A DNA stretch of 64,000 nucleotides from Lysobacter sp036697405 (GCF_036697405.1 NZ_JBAHWA010000019.1:5423-69422); one strand, 5' to 3'; shown: positions 7,870 through 16,676, numbered from the stretch's first letter. Notes: generated by a model from the sequence alone, not told the origin. A program made the numbers and translations.

Positions 7870-9071
7870 GCGGTGACTCCTTCACAAGCGGCGGCCGCGG
7901 CCGCCGAGGCCGGCAACGTGAGGTGCAGGCAGAAGCCCGCCTCAGGCCGGGTTTCGATACGCAGATCGCCGCCGTGCTGGACCAGGCGCTCGCGCATGCC
8001 GCGCAGGCCGTTGCCGGAGACGGGATTGTCGGCGCCGTGGCCGTCGTCGCGCGCGTCCATCACGATGCAGTCCTTGAGACGACGCACCTGGATGTCGAGA
8101 TGGCGCGCGCCGGCGTGGCGCACGGCGTTGGTGATGATTTCCTGGGTGCAGCGCATCAGCACGTGGGCGCGCTCGGGATCGTCCAGGGTCAGCGGGCTCT
8201 CGATGTCCATGCGGATATCGAGCGCGGGCACGTTTTCGGCCAGCGGGCGCAGGGCCACGGCCAGGTCGATGGCGCCGTTCTCGCGCAGCTGGCTGACCGC
8301 CTCGCGCACGTCGGTCAACAGCAACCTGGCCAGAGTATGCGCCTGCTGCACGTGTTCCTTGGCGCGGCCGTCGGAGAGGTGGCCGGCGACTTCCAGGTTC
8401 AGGCTCAGCGCGGTCAGGTGATGGCCCAGCAGGTCGTGCAGCTCGCGCGAGATGCGGGTGCGCTCGTTGATGCGCGCGCTTTCGGCCAGCAGGGCGCGGG
8501 TGGCGCGCAGCTCGGCGTTGAGGCGGCGCTGCTCCTCGCGCGCCTGGGTCTGCTGCAACGCGACCAGGGCGGTCACGAACACGAAGCTGGAGAAGCCCAT
8601 GTACAGCAGCGACTGCAGCACCGCGACCAGCGGCGGGATGTCCAGGGCCTGCACGAACACCGGGGTGATCGCCAGGTTGCCCACCAGCAGCCAGACGATG
8701 CCCACCCGCAGCGGCAGCATCCACGGCAGCAGGCCGGCGATGACCATGAACAGCACGCTGCCCAGGCCGGTATTGGAGTAGTAGCTGACCCCGATCGCGC
8801 AGCCGGTCAGCACCAGCAGCAGCAGGTGGTCGACGATGCCGGTCTGGCGCTCGCCCAGGGAGCGGGTGATCCACCAGTAGACGACGCCGAAGGTCAGGTA
8901 GACCGCGACCCAGCGCAGCACCTGCAGGTAGACCGGCACCAGCGACTGGCCCGGCTCGAGCTGGAAATAGCCCGGGTCCAGCCAGATCGAGAGCAGCCAG
9001 CAGCCCAGCAGGCCCCAAGTGAACAGGCCCGCATAGCGCAGCAATCGGGTGTGGGTGAGGCGAGCCAGCAT
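7866..9071 (-). CDS. DesK/NarX-type sensor histidine kinase (HisKA_3)
   Basis: A 401-residue membrane kinase pairing with the NarL-type regulator. The N-terminal half holds about six hydrophobic segments (from LLRYAGLFTWGLLGCWLLS to SLLYMGFSSFVFVTALVAL, residues 10-170) without an obvious periplasmic sensor, which suggests it senses membrane state. A linker coiled coil (QQTQAREEQRRLNAELRATR) leads to the H-box ISRELHDLLGHHLTAL with the phosphoacceptor His near residue 212. The ATPase domain has QEIITNAVRHAGA and GHGADNPVSGNGLRGM. The stop overlaps the regulator start by four bases. The nearest gene upstream is divergent. Confidence 0.9.
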   Translation of the reverse strand: MLARLTHTRLLRYAGLFTWGLLGCWLLSIWLDPGYFQLEPGQSLVPVYLQVLRWVAVYLTFGVVYWWITRSLGERQTGIVDHLLLLVLTGCAIGVSYYSNTGLGSVLFMVIAGLLPWMLPLRVGIVWLLVGNLAITPVFVQALDIPPLVAVLQSLLYMGFSSFVFVTALVALQQTQAREEQRRLNAELRATRALLAESARINERTRISRELHDLLGHHLTALSLNLEVAGHLSDGRAKEHVQQAHTLARLLLTDVREAVSQLRENGAIDLAVALRPLAENVPALDIRMDIESPLTLDDPERAHVLMRCTQEIITNAVRHAGARHLDIQVRRLKDCIVMDARDDGHGADNPVSGNGLRGMRERLVQHGGDLRIETRPEAGFCLHLTLPASAAAAAACEGVTA

Positions 9072-9266
9072 GAACGCATGCTAACGGCTGCGGCCCGGCC
9101 CGGAGCCGTCCGAAAGTAATGGAACGCGTGCGGGCGCCGCCCAGCGGCCCGATTCGGCATTCCGCCGGCCCCGCGTTCGCGGCGGTCGCCCGGAGGGGTC
9201 GGCCATGCGATAATCGGCCCGCCGGCCACCTATTTCGTGGCCGGCTTGCGAATACTGGAGCCCGGA

Positions 9267-9878
9267 ATGTCGATCGTCGTCCGCGACGTGCGTGAGCACG
9301 AGCTGGATTCCGTCCTTGCACTGAACAACGCTGCCGGACCCGCGATCCTGCCGTTGGATGCGGCGAGACTGCGCCACTTCTTCGACCGCGCCGAGTACTT
9401 CCGGGTCGCCGAACGCGACGGGACCATGGCCGGCTTCCTGATCGGCATGGGCAGCCATTGCGAGCACGACAGCAGCAATTTCCGCTGGTTCCGCGAGCGC
9501 TACCCTGACTTTTTCTACATCGATCGCATCGTGGTCGCCAGCCGCCGTCGCGGCGGCGGCGTCGGGCGCGCGTTCTATGCCGACGCCCAGAGCTATGCCG
9601 AGCTGCGCTATCCGCAGCTGGCCTGCGAGGTGTTCCTGGAAGGCGGCAACGACCCGGCCCTGCTGTTCCACGGCAGCTTCGGCTTCCGCGAGGTCGGCCA
9701 GCACGTGATGGCCGAGGCCGACGTGCGCGCGGCGATGCTGATGAAGCCTTTGTGCAGCTATGCCTGGGTGCGCGACACCTACGGCGACCAATTGCCCGAT
9801 CAGCCCTGGCTGACCCGTCCGCGCATCGCCATCGCCCACGACTCCCTGGCGCAGCGCCCGACGGGCACCTGTCCATGA
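9267..9878 (+). CDS. GNAT-family acetyltransferase upstream of minC
   Basis: A 203-residue acetyltransferase. The fold starts at MSIVVRDVREHELDSVLALN; motif A reads IDRIVVASRRRGGGVGRAFY, near residue 100, and the post-motif strand is PQLACEVFLEGGN with FHGSFGFREVG as motif B. The start at 9267 is supported by a GGAG at 9257-9260; an upstream ATG in frame lacks one. Its stop overlaps the minC start (ATGA), so it is translationally linked to the division operon. Whether it acetylates a protein or a small molecule is unknown, and the link to division is only positional. Confidence 0.82.
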   Translation: MSIVVRDVREHELDSVLALNNAAGPAILPLDAARLRHFFDRAEYFRVAERDGTMAGFLIGMGSHCEHDSSNFRWFRERYPDFFYIDRIVVASRRRGGGVGRAFYADAQSYAELRYPQLACEVFLEGGNDPALLFHGSFGFREVGQHVMAEADVRAAMLMKPLCSYAWVRDTYGDQLPDQPWLTRPRIAIAHDSLAQRPTGTCP

Positions 9879-10654
9879 GCGTGGCGGTGGATTACGAACA
9901 GGCGGGCGAACTCAAGATCGGCCAGGTCGGCATCGCCAACCTGCGCGTGCGCACCCTCGACGTCGCGCGCCTGATCGAGGAAATGCGCGGCCGCGTGCAG
10001 CGCGCGCCCAAGCTGTTCGGGCGCGCCGCGGTGGTGATCGACTTCGGCGGCCTCAGCCATACCCCGGACGCCGCCACCGCGCAGGCGCTGCTGGACGGCC
10101 TGCGCGCCGCCGGCGTGCTGCCGGTCGCCCTGGCCTACGGCACCAGCGAGACCGAGCGCCTGTCCGAGGCCCTGGGCCTGCCGCTGCTGGCCAAGTTCCG
10201 CGCCCAGTACGAGCGCGGCGACGAGGAAGCCGCGCCTGCGCCCGCGCCGGCCGCCGCGCCTGCGCCGGCGCGCCGCGAAGCCCCGGCCGCCGCAGCGCCG
10301 GCCAAGCCCGCCGCCCCCGCGGGCGCGCCCGGCCTGATCCAGTCCGCGCCGGTGCGCTCGGGCCAGCAGATCTACGCCGAAAACCGCGACCTGACCGTGC
10401 TTACCGCGGTCGGCGCCGGCGCCGAGGTCATCGCCGACGGCTCGGTCCACATCTACGGTCCGCTGCGCGGGCGCGCCCTCGCCGGCGCCCAGGGCAATCC
10501 GCAAGCGCGCATTTTCTGCCGCGAGTTCCATGCCGAGCTCGTGGCGATCGCCGGCCACTACAAAGTGCTGGAAGACATCCCCAAGACCCTGCGCGGCAAG
10601 GCCGTGCAGGTCTGGCTCGAAGACGAACAGATCATGATCGCGGCCCTTGATTGA
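9875..10654 (+). CDS. minC: Septum site-determining protein MinC
   Basis: A 259-residue division inhibitor; MinC blocks FtsZ polymerisation away from midcell and is placed by MinD. The N-terminal FtsZ-inhibiting domain covers about 1-112 (AAVVIDFGGLSHTPD). A long Ala/Pro-rich linker follows (about 113-150, low complexity with repeated APAPA), longer than in E. coli. The C-terminal beta-helix domain has GQQIYAENRDLTVL, the GAEVIADGSVHIYGPLRGRA turn region and ARIFCREFHAELVAIAG, which contacts MinD. It starts inside the stop of the GNAT gene and precedes minD by 25 bases with a strong ribosome site between them. Confidence 0.97.
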   Translation: MSVAVDYEQAGELKIGQVGIANLRVRTLDVARLIEEMRGRVQRAPKLFGRAAVVIDFGGLSHTPDAATAQALLDGLRAAGVLPVALAYGTSETERLSEALGLPLLAKFRAQYERGDEEAAPAPAPAAAPAPARREAPAAAAPAKPAAPAGAPGLIQSAPVRSGQQIYAENRDLTVLTAVGAGAEVIADGSVHIYGPLRGRALAGAQGNPQARIFCREFHAELVAIAGHYKVLEDIPKTLRGKAVQVWLEDEQIMIAALD

Positions 10655-10679
10655 GGCCGCACTTTAGGAGGAATACAAC

Positions 10680-11489
10680 TTGGCCGAAATCATCGTAGTC
10701 ACCTCGGGCAAGGGCGGCGTCGGCAAGACCACGACCAGCGCCAGCGTCGCTTGCGGCCTCGCCCGCCGCGGCCACAAGGTCGCCGTCATCGACTTCGACG
10801 TCGGTCTGCGCAACCTGGACCTGATCATGGGCTGCGAACGCCGCGTGGTGTACGACTTCGTCAACGTCGTCAACGGCGAGGCGACGCTCAAGCAGTCGCT
10901 GATCAAGGACAAGCGTTTCGACAACCTGTTCGTGCTGGCCGCCTCGCAGACCCGCGACAAGGACGCGCTGACCAAGGAAGGCGTGCAGAAGGTGCTCGAC
11001 GACCTGATCGCCGAGGGCTTCGATTACATCGTCTGCGACTCGCCGGCCGGCATCGAAAAGGGCGCGTTCCTGGCCATGTACTTCGCCGACCAGGCGGTGG
11101 TGGTGGTGAATCCGGAAGTGTCCTCGGTGCGCGACTCCGACCGCATCCTGGGCCTGCTGGCGTCCAAGACCCGCCGCGCCGAGAACGGCGAGCGCGTCAA
11201 GGAACACCTGCTGCTGACCCGCTACAGCCCCAAGCGCGTGGAAACCGGCGAGATGCTCAGCGTCGGCGATGTCGAGGAAATCCTCGGCCTCAAGACCATC
11301 GGCGTGATCCCCGAATCCGGCGACGTGCTCAACGCCTCCAACAAGGGCGAACCGGTGATCCTGGAAACCGAGTCCGACGCCGCCCAGGCCTACGACGACG
11401 CGGTCGCGCGCCTGCTCGGCGACACCCGTGCGATGCGCTTCGTGCAAGTGGAAAAGAAAGGCTTCTTCAGCAAGATCTTCGGAGGTTGA
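10680..11489 (+). CDS. minD: Septum site-determining ATPase MinD
   Basis: A 269-residue ParA-family ATPase that cycles on and off the membrane with MinE and recruits MinC. The deviant Walker A is SGKGGVGKTTTSAS (residues 9-22), followed by VIDFDVGLRNLDLIMG and the Walker B-like DYIVCDSPAGIE near residue 115. The C-terminal amphipathic membrane-targeting helix KKGFFSKIFGG is intact. The start is TTG at 10680, because a strong TAGGAGGAA lies at about 10665-10673 and AEIIVVTSGKGG follows directly; no ATG or GTG fits. It sits between minC and minE. Confidence 0.97.
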   Translation: MAEIIVVTSGKGGVGKTTTSASVACGLARRGHKVAVIDFDVGLRNLDLIMGCERRVVYDFVNVVNGEATLKQSLIKDKRFDNLFVLAASQTRDKDALTKEGVQKVLDDLIAEGFDYIVCDSPAGIEKGAFLAMYFADQAVVVVNPEVSSVRDSDRILGLLASKTRRAENGERVKEHLLLTRYSPKRVETGEMLSVGDVEEILGLKTIGVIPESGDVLNASNKGEPVILETESDAAQAYDDAVARLLGDTRAMRFVQVEKKGFFSKIFGG

Positions 11490-11491
11490 GC

Positions 11492-11752
11492 ATGGGACTG
11501 TTCGACTTCCTGCTGGCCAAGAAGCAGACCGCCTCGGTCGCCAAGGATCGCCTGCGCATCATCGTCGCGCACGAGCGCGCCGGCCGTGGCGGCCCGGAAT
11601 ACCTGCCGATGCTGCAGCGCGAGCTGCTCGAAGTGATCCGCAAGTACGTCAACGTCGACGTCGAGTCGGTCAAGGTCGACCTGGTCAAGGAAGGCGAGCA
11701 CGACGTGCTCGACATCTCCGTGGCCCTGCCGGACCGCCCCAGCCCGGCGTGA
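11492..11752 (+). CDS. minE: Cell division topological specificity factor MinE
   Basis: An 86-residue protein that stimulates MinD ATPase and drives pole-to-pole oscillation. The N-terminal membrane helix MGLFDFLLAKK, the MinD-contact segment ASVAKDRLRIIVAHER (about 15-30) and the dimerisation strands LEVIRKYVNVDVESVKVDL are all present. ATG 11492 follows the minD stop by 2 bases, with GGAGG overlapping the minD end. Its TGA overlaps the GTG of the lipoprotein gene behind it. Confidence 0.97.
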   Translation: MGLFDFLLAKKQTASVAKDRLRIIVAHERAGRGGPEYLPMLQRELLEVIRKYVNVDVESVKVDLVKEGEHDVLDISVALPDRPSPA

Positions 11753-12522
11753 GCGCGCGCGACGCGATCCGCTGGCTGTCGGCGGCGGCGCTGGGCGCCG
11801 CGCTGGCTTCCGCCTGCGCGCGTCCCGAGCCCGCCGGCGCCGCCGGCGCATCGCCGTCGGCAGCCCCCGCGACGGCCTCGCCATCGCCATCGCCGGCGGC
11901 CCCGGAACCCGTCGCCGAGCCCGAGCTCGCGCCTGAGCCCGGTGATCCGGCGCCGCGCTATGCCGAAACCGAAGTCGGCCCGATGCCGGAGCGCCCGCGC
12001 GTGCCGATGCGGATCGAAGGCGCCTGCCCGTTCGAGTGCTGCAAGTACGACGCCTGGATCGCCACCGCCCAGACCCGCGTGTACTCGCGCGAACTGGACA
12101 GCGCCCAGGTGCTGACCACGGTGCCGGCCGGCACCCGGCTGCGGGCGCGCGGCGGCTTCCTGCAATTGACCCGTTTCGGCGAGGCCGAAGCGCTCAAGCC
12201 GCTCCAGATCGGCAGCGGCGCCAGCGGCGACGATTCGGTTCGCCGAGTCGCCGAAGGCGACAAGGTGATCGTGCTCGACGGCGTGGGCGAAGGCCTGTGG
12301 CGGATCTGGCACGACGGCGTGGTCGACCTGCGCCTGATCGACGAGCGCGAATGGGTGCTCGAGCATCGCGACGGTTTCGACCGCAACCCGGAGGCCGGCC
12401 TGGTCTGGAATACCGAGCCCGAATCGCAATGGTGGGCGCAGGTGCGCCTGCCCGACGGCCGCCTGGGCTGGCTGTGGATGGACGAAACGCCGGCCTTGAA
12501 GAACGTCGACGGCTGCGGTTGA
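11749..12522 (+). CDS. Putative SH3-like lipoprotein downstream of minE
   Basis: A 257-residue predicted lipoprotein: an Arg-containing N-terminus, a hydrophobic stretch and the lipobox LASAC near residue 28, followed by a Pro/Ala/Glu-rich spacer (about 30-75). The folded part begins near CPFECCKYDAW and contains an SH3-like pattern (RVYSRELDSAQVLTTVPAG; LRLIDEREWVLEHR; GRLGWLWMDE). Such domains bind peptidoglycan or peptides in other proteins; here this is an inference from pattern only. The GTG start at 11749 overlaps the minE stop (GTGA). The alternative, that translation starts further inside, would lose the signal peptide. Confidence 0.6.
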   Translation: MSARDAIRWLSAAALGAALASACARPEPAGAAGASPSAAPATASPSPSPAAPEPVAEPELAPEPGDPAPRYAETEVGPMPERPRVPMRIEGACPFECCKYDAWIATAQTRVYSRELDSAQVLTTVPAGTRLRARGGFLQLTRFGEAEALKPLQIGSGASGDDSVRRVAEGDKVIVLDGVGEGLWRIWHDGVVDLRLIDEREWVLEHRDGFDRNPEAGLVWNTEPESQWWAQVRLPDGRLGWLWMDETPALKNVDGCG

Positions 12523-12526
12523 GCGC

Positions 12527-13027
12527 ATGCTGACCCTGGCCGACATCGACGCCGAACAAGCCGCCGCCCTGCTCGCGCGCTACGGCCTGAGCCTGGTGCG
12601 CGTGGCCGACGGCGAGGCCATACCGGGAAGCTACTGGGGCGAATGCGAGGCCGGCCTGATCGGCAGCCGGGTGTACGCGCGCGGCGACACGCCGGTGCAT
12701 TCCTTGCTGCACGAAGCCGCACACCTGATCGTGCTGCCGCCGCAACGCCGCGCCCAGGTGCACACCGACGCCACCGATTCGGTCGAGGAAGAAGACGCGG
12801 TGTGCGTGCTGCAGAGCCTGCTCGGCGACGCCCTGCCCGGCGTCGGCCGCGAACGCGTGCTCGCCGACATGGACGAATGGGGTTACACCTTCCGATTGGG
12901 CTCGGCGCGCGCCTATGTCGAGCACGACGCCGACACCGCCTGGCAATGGCTGCACGAACGCGGCCTGGCCGATGCGACCCGGCGCGCCCTGCTGCTGCCG
13001 GCGGCGGCGTCGACCGCTATCGCATGA
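12527..13027 (+). CDS. Hypothetical protein with HExxH metalloprotease-like motif
   Basis: A 166-residue cytoplasmic protein of no family I recognise. It has a clear zincin-like HSLLHEAAHLIVLP (HEAAH near residue 64) and a following acidic segment TDATDSVEEEDAVCVLQ (about 85-100), where a third zinc ligand could come from a Glu. This is the layout of small gluzincin-like or ImmA-type peptidases, but no further homology is visible. ATG 12527 is 4 bases behind the lipoprotein stop, so it probably belongs to the min transcript. No signal peptide or membrane segment. Confidence 0.65.
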   Translation: MLTLADIDAEQAAALLARYGLSLVRVADGEAIPGSYWGECEAGLIGSRVYARGDTPVHSLLHEAAHLIVLPPQRRAQVHTDATDSVEEEDAVCVLQSLLGDALPGVGRERVLADMDEWGYTFRLGSARAYVEHDADTAWQWLHERGLADATRRALLLPAAASTAIA

Positions 13028-13063
13028 TCCAGGACGCATGATCCAAGACGGCTGATCCAGGAC
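13022..13063. repeat. Three tandem 14-bp repeats at a gene end
   Basis: Three imperfect copies of GCATGATCCAGGAC (13022-13035, 13036-13049, 13050-13063) run in tandem. The first contains the last codon and stop of the HExxH gene. Copies differ at one to three positions. This looks like replication slippage. Confidence 0.8.
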
Positions 13064-14179
13064 GCTTGCCCCACGATTGCCGCGGCGCCGCCGCGCAGCG
13101 CGCCCACAGGCGCTGCCCGGCGACGGCCACCGCGGCCGTCGCGCACGCCCCGCGGGCGCACGCATTGGGGCTCGCTACAGCCCCGCATCCGAATACCGTC
13201 CCTGGCACGGTCGATCCAATGGGTACCCGCCGCGTGCGCGGCCTGAAGCCTGCGCAGCCCGTGCGATCCTTCGCCGCGGCCGCCGTCCTCCGGAGGCTGC
13301 CGCCGAGTCTGTAACTCCCCACCCACCGCCATCGCCGCTGACGTCCCGACGGCCTCCCTAGCCGCCGACGACCGGTCCATCTCCTACCTCGCGTCCGAGC
13401 GCTCCGCAGAGCGATACCGGACGAGCATCCATGGCTCGGCGCGGCCATCCAGGCCTGCGCCGTCGAGCATTTGCTACCGCTCCCTGAAACCCCTTTCACG
13501 ATCGGGCGACACCGCCGCCCGGCACTCCCGACGCCCTCCCCGGCGTCTCGATTGGTCGGTCCTGCGCGGCGCGCTGGGCGCGCCTGCGCGAGTTCAGACC
13601 TTCCGTGGCGTACCGGGCAACCATCCCCAGGGCCTTGCAGCGCTGCCCTGGAGCGTCACCTTTCCCGCTTCTTGGTCACAAATCAAATGATTTTTTTATG
13701 ACTGCCGTCGGTTTTAGTCCATGTCCCCAGGCGCAACAAGTGCCGGACCGCGGCAGGGTGGAATCGAGGCTTTGTCCGGAGTTAGCGTCTTTAGAGGCCA
13801 CGAAGGCGGGACATTAATGACATAACCAAGTTGATCTTCACTCATTCTTCACATAAAAATGAACGTTAGATAAATGTCATTGGCACGACTGTTGCCGCTA
13901 TGCGTCGCCGAATACGTTGGACGCCCAGCCGCCCCAGGCAGGGGATGCGCGGGCGCGGGCGGCCGCAGGCACCGGACCGGCGACAGAAGAGGCCAAGCTC
14001 ACGACACCGTTCGCGCACAGCGGCCCGACAAACCCGGACAAGCCTGCCGCGACGGCGCCCATGGCTACCCGTGAAGGCACGCACGGCTTGGTCTTTTCGG
14101 CCTTGCGCCGCATCCGACGGGCCTCTAGCCTCGGGGCACCCCGCGCCCGGCGCGGTGCAATCCCGGAGAGAACGCCCCT
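13064..14179. other. Long gene-free stretch with an AT-richer island
   Basis: About 1.1 kb without a recognisable gene. The part up to about 13670 is GC-rich and its frames look like random Ala/Arg-rich shadows. From about 13675 to 13890 the sequence is clearly AT-richer than the rest of the window (for example TGATTTTTTTATG and ACATAAAAATGAACG). It contains an inverted pair AATGACAT (13816-13823) and ATGTCATT (13874-13881) and a possible promoter, TTGATC at 13831 with CATAAA at 13853. If transcribed, this would give the M2 peptidase gene a leader of about 300 bases. I see no tRNA or known riboswitch. Confidence 0.45.
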
Positions 14180-16171
14180 ATGAAGCCCTTACGCGCCCTG
14201 CTCGCGCTCAGCATCACCGCCGCCGTGATCGGTCTGGCCGGTTGCAAGAAAGAACCGACCCCGCCGACCACCGGCATCGCGCCGACCACCGCGCCCCAGG
14301 GCGAGACCGCCGATCAGTTCATCGCCCGCGTCAACGCCGAATACAAGGCGATGTACCCGGAGATGAGTTCGGCGCAGTGGCTGTCGAACACCTTCATCAA
14401 CGACGACAGCGCGATGATCGCGGCCAAGAGCAACGAGCGCTGGCTGACCCAGCTCAACAGCTGGATCGAGCAGTCCAAGCGTTTCGAAGGCCAGCCGATG
14501 TCGCCCGACACCGCGCGTTCGATCCAGCTGCTCAAGCTGCTGACCGCGATGCCCGCTCCGAAGGACCCGGCCAAGCTCGCCGAGCTGACCAAGATCGCGA
14601 CCAAGATGGACGGCATGTACGGCGCCGGCAAGTACTGCACCGGCGAAGGCGACGCCAAGACCTGCCGCCAGCTCGGCGACCTCGAGGACGTGCTGCGCAA
14701 CAGCCGCGACTACGAGGCCCAGCTCGACGCCTGGCAGGGCTGGCACACCATCGCCCAGCCGATGCGCAAGGACTACACCCGCTTCGTCGAACTGGTCAAC
14801 GAAGGCGCGCGCGACATGGGCTACGCCGACACCGGCGAGATGTGGCGCTCGGGCTACGACATGAGCCCGGCCGAGATCGCCGCCGAGACCGACCGCCTGT
14901 GGGGCCAGGTCAAGCCGCTGTACGAGCAGCTGCATTGCTACACCCGCACCAAGCTGGAGGCCACCTACGGCGCCGACAAGGGCCACGTCGCCGGCAACAT
15001 GCTGCCCGCCCACCTGATGGGCAACATGTGGCAGCAGGACTGGGGCAACCTCTGGGACGTGCTGGCGCCGTACAAGAACGCCGGCAGCCTGGACGTCAAC
15101 GGCGCCCTGGCCGCGCAGTACCAGCAGCAGCTCGACGCCCAGATGGCCAAGAACCCGGACTCGCGCGAGCCCGAGCAGCAGGCGCAGCTGCAGGTCGACG
15201 CCGAACTGGCGACCGCGCGCCAGATGACCGAGCGCGCGCAGGACTTCTACGTCTCGCTGGGCATGCCCAAGCTGCCCGAGACCTATTGGAGCAGGACCCA
15301 GTTCATCAAGCCGCGCGACCGCGACGTGGCCTGCCACGCCAGCGCCTGGGACATGAACATGGCCGGCGACGTGCGCACCAAGATGTGCATCAAGCACACC
15401 GAGGAAGACTTCACCACCATCTACCACGAGCTCGGCCACGTCTATTACTACATGGCCTACAACAAGCAGCCGCCGCTGTTCCAGGGCGGCGCGCACGACG
15501 GCTTCCACGAGGCCATCGGCGACACCATCGTGCTGGCGATGACGCCCAAGTACCTGCAGTCGATCGGCCTGGTCGGCGATCAGCAGCAGAGCAACGAGGC
15601 GCTGATCAACGCGCAGATGCGCATGGCCCTGGCCAAGGTCTCGTTCCTGCCGTTCGGCCTGATGATCGACCGCTGGCGCTGGGGCGTGTTCGACGGTTCG
15701 ATCAAGCCGGGCGACTACAACAAGGCCTGGTGGGACCTGAAGGCCAAGTACCAGGGCGTGGCCCCGGCGAGCGCGCGCGGCGAGGAGTTCTTCGACGCCG
15801 GCGCCAAGTACCACGTGCCGGGCAACACCCCGTACACGCGCTACTTCCTCTCGCACGTGCTGCAGTTCCAGTTCTACAAGGCGTTGTGCGACGCCTCCGG
15901 CTACAAGGGCCCGCTGTACGAGTGCAGCTTCTACGGCAACAAGGAAGCCGGCGCCAAGTTCCAGGCCATGCTGAGCAAGGGCCAGAGCCAGCCCTGGCAG
16001 AAGACCCTGAAGGAACTCACCGGCGGCGAGAAGATGGACGCCTCGGCGGTGCTGGAATACTTCGCGCCGCTGCAGACCTGGCTGAAGCAGCAGAACGAAG
16101 GCAAGACCTGCGGCTGGCAGCCCGACGGCAAGGTCGCCGCCGCGGCCAAGCCCGCGGCGGGCAAGGGCTGA
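14180..16171 (+). CDS. M2-family metallopeptidase (bacterial ACE-like), lipoprotein
   Basis: A 663-residue zinc dipeptidyl carboxypeptidase related to angiotensin-converting enzyme. The N-terminus is a lipoprotein signal (LSITAAVIGLAGC, lipid-bearing Cys near 22), placing it at the periplasmic face of a membrane. The catalytic motif IYHELGHVYYYM lies near residue 416, with the second-zinc helix HDGFHEAIGDTIVLA about 25 residues later and the substrate/chloride region RWRWGVFDGSI near 498. Length and motif order match single-domain bacterial ACE homologues, known from Xanthomonas. It probably degrades peptides. ATG at 14180 follows GGAGAG at about 14164. A strong terminator follows. Confidence 0.93.
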   Translation: MKPLRALLALSITAAVIGLAGCKKEPTPPTTGIAPTTAPQGETADQFIARVNAEYKAMYPEMSSAQWLSNTFINDDSAMIAAKSNERWLTQLNSWIEQSKRFEGQPMSPDTARSIQLLKLLTAMPAPKDPAKLAELTKIATKMDGMYGAGKYCTGEGDAKTCRQLGDLEDVLRNSRDYEAQLDAWQGWHTIAQPMRKDYTRFVELVNEGARDMGYADTGEMWRSGYDMSPAEIAAETDRLWGQVKPLYEQLHCYTRTKLEATYGADKGHVAGNMLPAHLMGNMWQQDWGNLWDVLAPYKNAGSLDVNGALAAQYQQQLDAQMAKNPDSREPEQQAQLQVDAELATARQMTERAQDFYVSLGMPKLPETYWSRTQFIKPRDRDVACHASAWDMNMAGDVRTKMCIKHTEEDFTTIYHELGHVYYYMAYNKQPPLFQGGAHDGFHEAIGDTIVLAMTPKYLQSIGLVGDQQQSNEALINAQMRMALAKVSFLPFGLMIDRWRWGVFDGSIKPGDYNKAWWDLKAKYQGVAPASARGEEFFDAGAKYHVPGNTPYTRYFLSHVLQFQFYKALCDASGYKGPLYECSFYGNKEAGAKFQAMLSKGQSQPWQKTLKELTGGEKMDASAVLEYFAPLQTWLKQQNEGKTCGWQPDGKVAAAAKPAAGKG

Positions 16172-16194
16172 GCGCCGCGCACCACGTTCCCGAC

Positions 16195-16226
16195 GAAGGC
16201 CGGCGTTCGCCGGCCTTCGTTTTTTT
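16195..16226 (+). terminator. Rho-independent terminator of the M2 peptidase gene
   Basis: An 11-bp perfect stem (GAAGGCCGGCG at 16195-16205 and its complement at 16208-16218) is followed directly by GTTTTTTT (16219-16226). It lies 24 bases beyond the stop. Confidence 0.95.
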
Positions 16227-16256
16227 CGGATGGACCGCGACGAACGATGCCCCTTC

Positions 16257-16560
16257 CAAGAGGGAAGCGCCATTCATCGCCCCCTTCGAAAAAGGGGTCG
16301 AGCGCCCTGTACGAATCGGTGTCGATTCTTTGCTCGCGGCGCCGGGGGATTTGCTGTTGCTCGTGCGAGAGCAAAGCAAATCCCCCCTAGCCCCCCTTTT
16401 CCAAAGGGGGGAAGCACCATTCATCGCCCCCGTCGAAAAAGGGGACGAACGCCCCGTACAAATCGGTCTCGATTCTTTGCTCGCGGCGCTGGGGGATTTG
16501 CTGTTGCTCGTGCGAGAGCAAAGCAAATCCCCCTAGCCCCCTTCTTCAAAGGGGGAAGCA
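16257..16560. repeat. Two tandem copies of a 147-bp intergenic repeat with internal hairpins
   Basis: Two units of 147 bp stand head to tail; for example GATTCTTTGCTCGCGGCGC begins at 16324 and again at 16471, and CATTCATCGCCCCC at 16271 and 16418. They differ at a few positions (for example GTACGAATCGG against GTACAAATCGG). Each unit contains GGGGGATTTGCT facing AGCAAATCCCCC across about 20 bases, and CCCCCTAGCCCCC followed by AAAGGGGG, so each can fold into two hairpins. It is non-coding by appearance. With flanks it fills most of the 505-base gap 16172-16676. Confidence 0.9.
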
Positions 16561-16676
16561 GGCGGCTGCGAGAGAGTGCGGTGCATCGCGCAGTGCGAGC
16601 GTGCATCGTGCCTGGCATCGCTTCGATGTGAGCATCGTCAAGTTATGCGCGAGCACGCGCTGCTACGGTCGCCGAC

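Noticed and set aside
13675..13890. tRNA or known riboswitch in the AT-rich island
   Set aside because: No cloverleaf, no T-loop GTTCGA motif and no conserved riboswitch core could be found.
13900..14179. Open frame running from the gap into the M2 peptidase region
   Set aside because: Different frame from the peptidase, Arg-rich composition, no domain.
16257..16560. CRISPR-like array
   Set aside because: Only two units of 147 bp, adjacent without unique spacers, and no cas genes.
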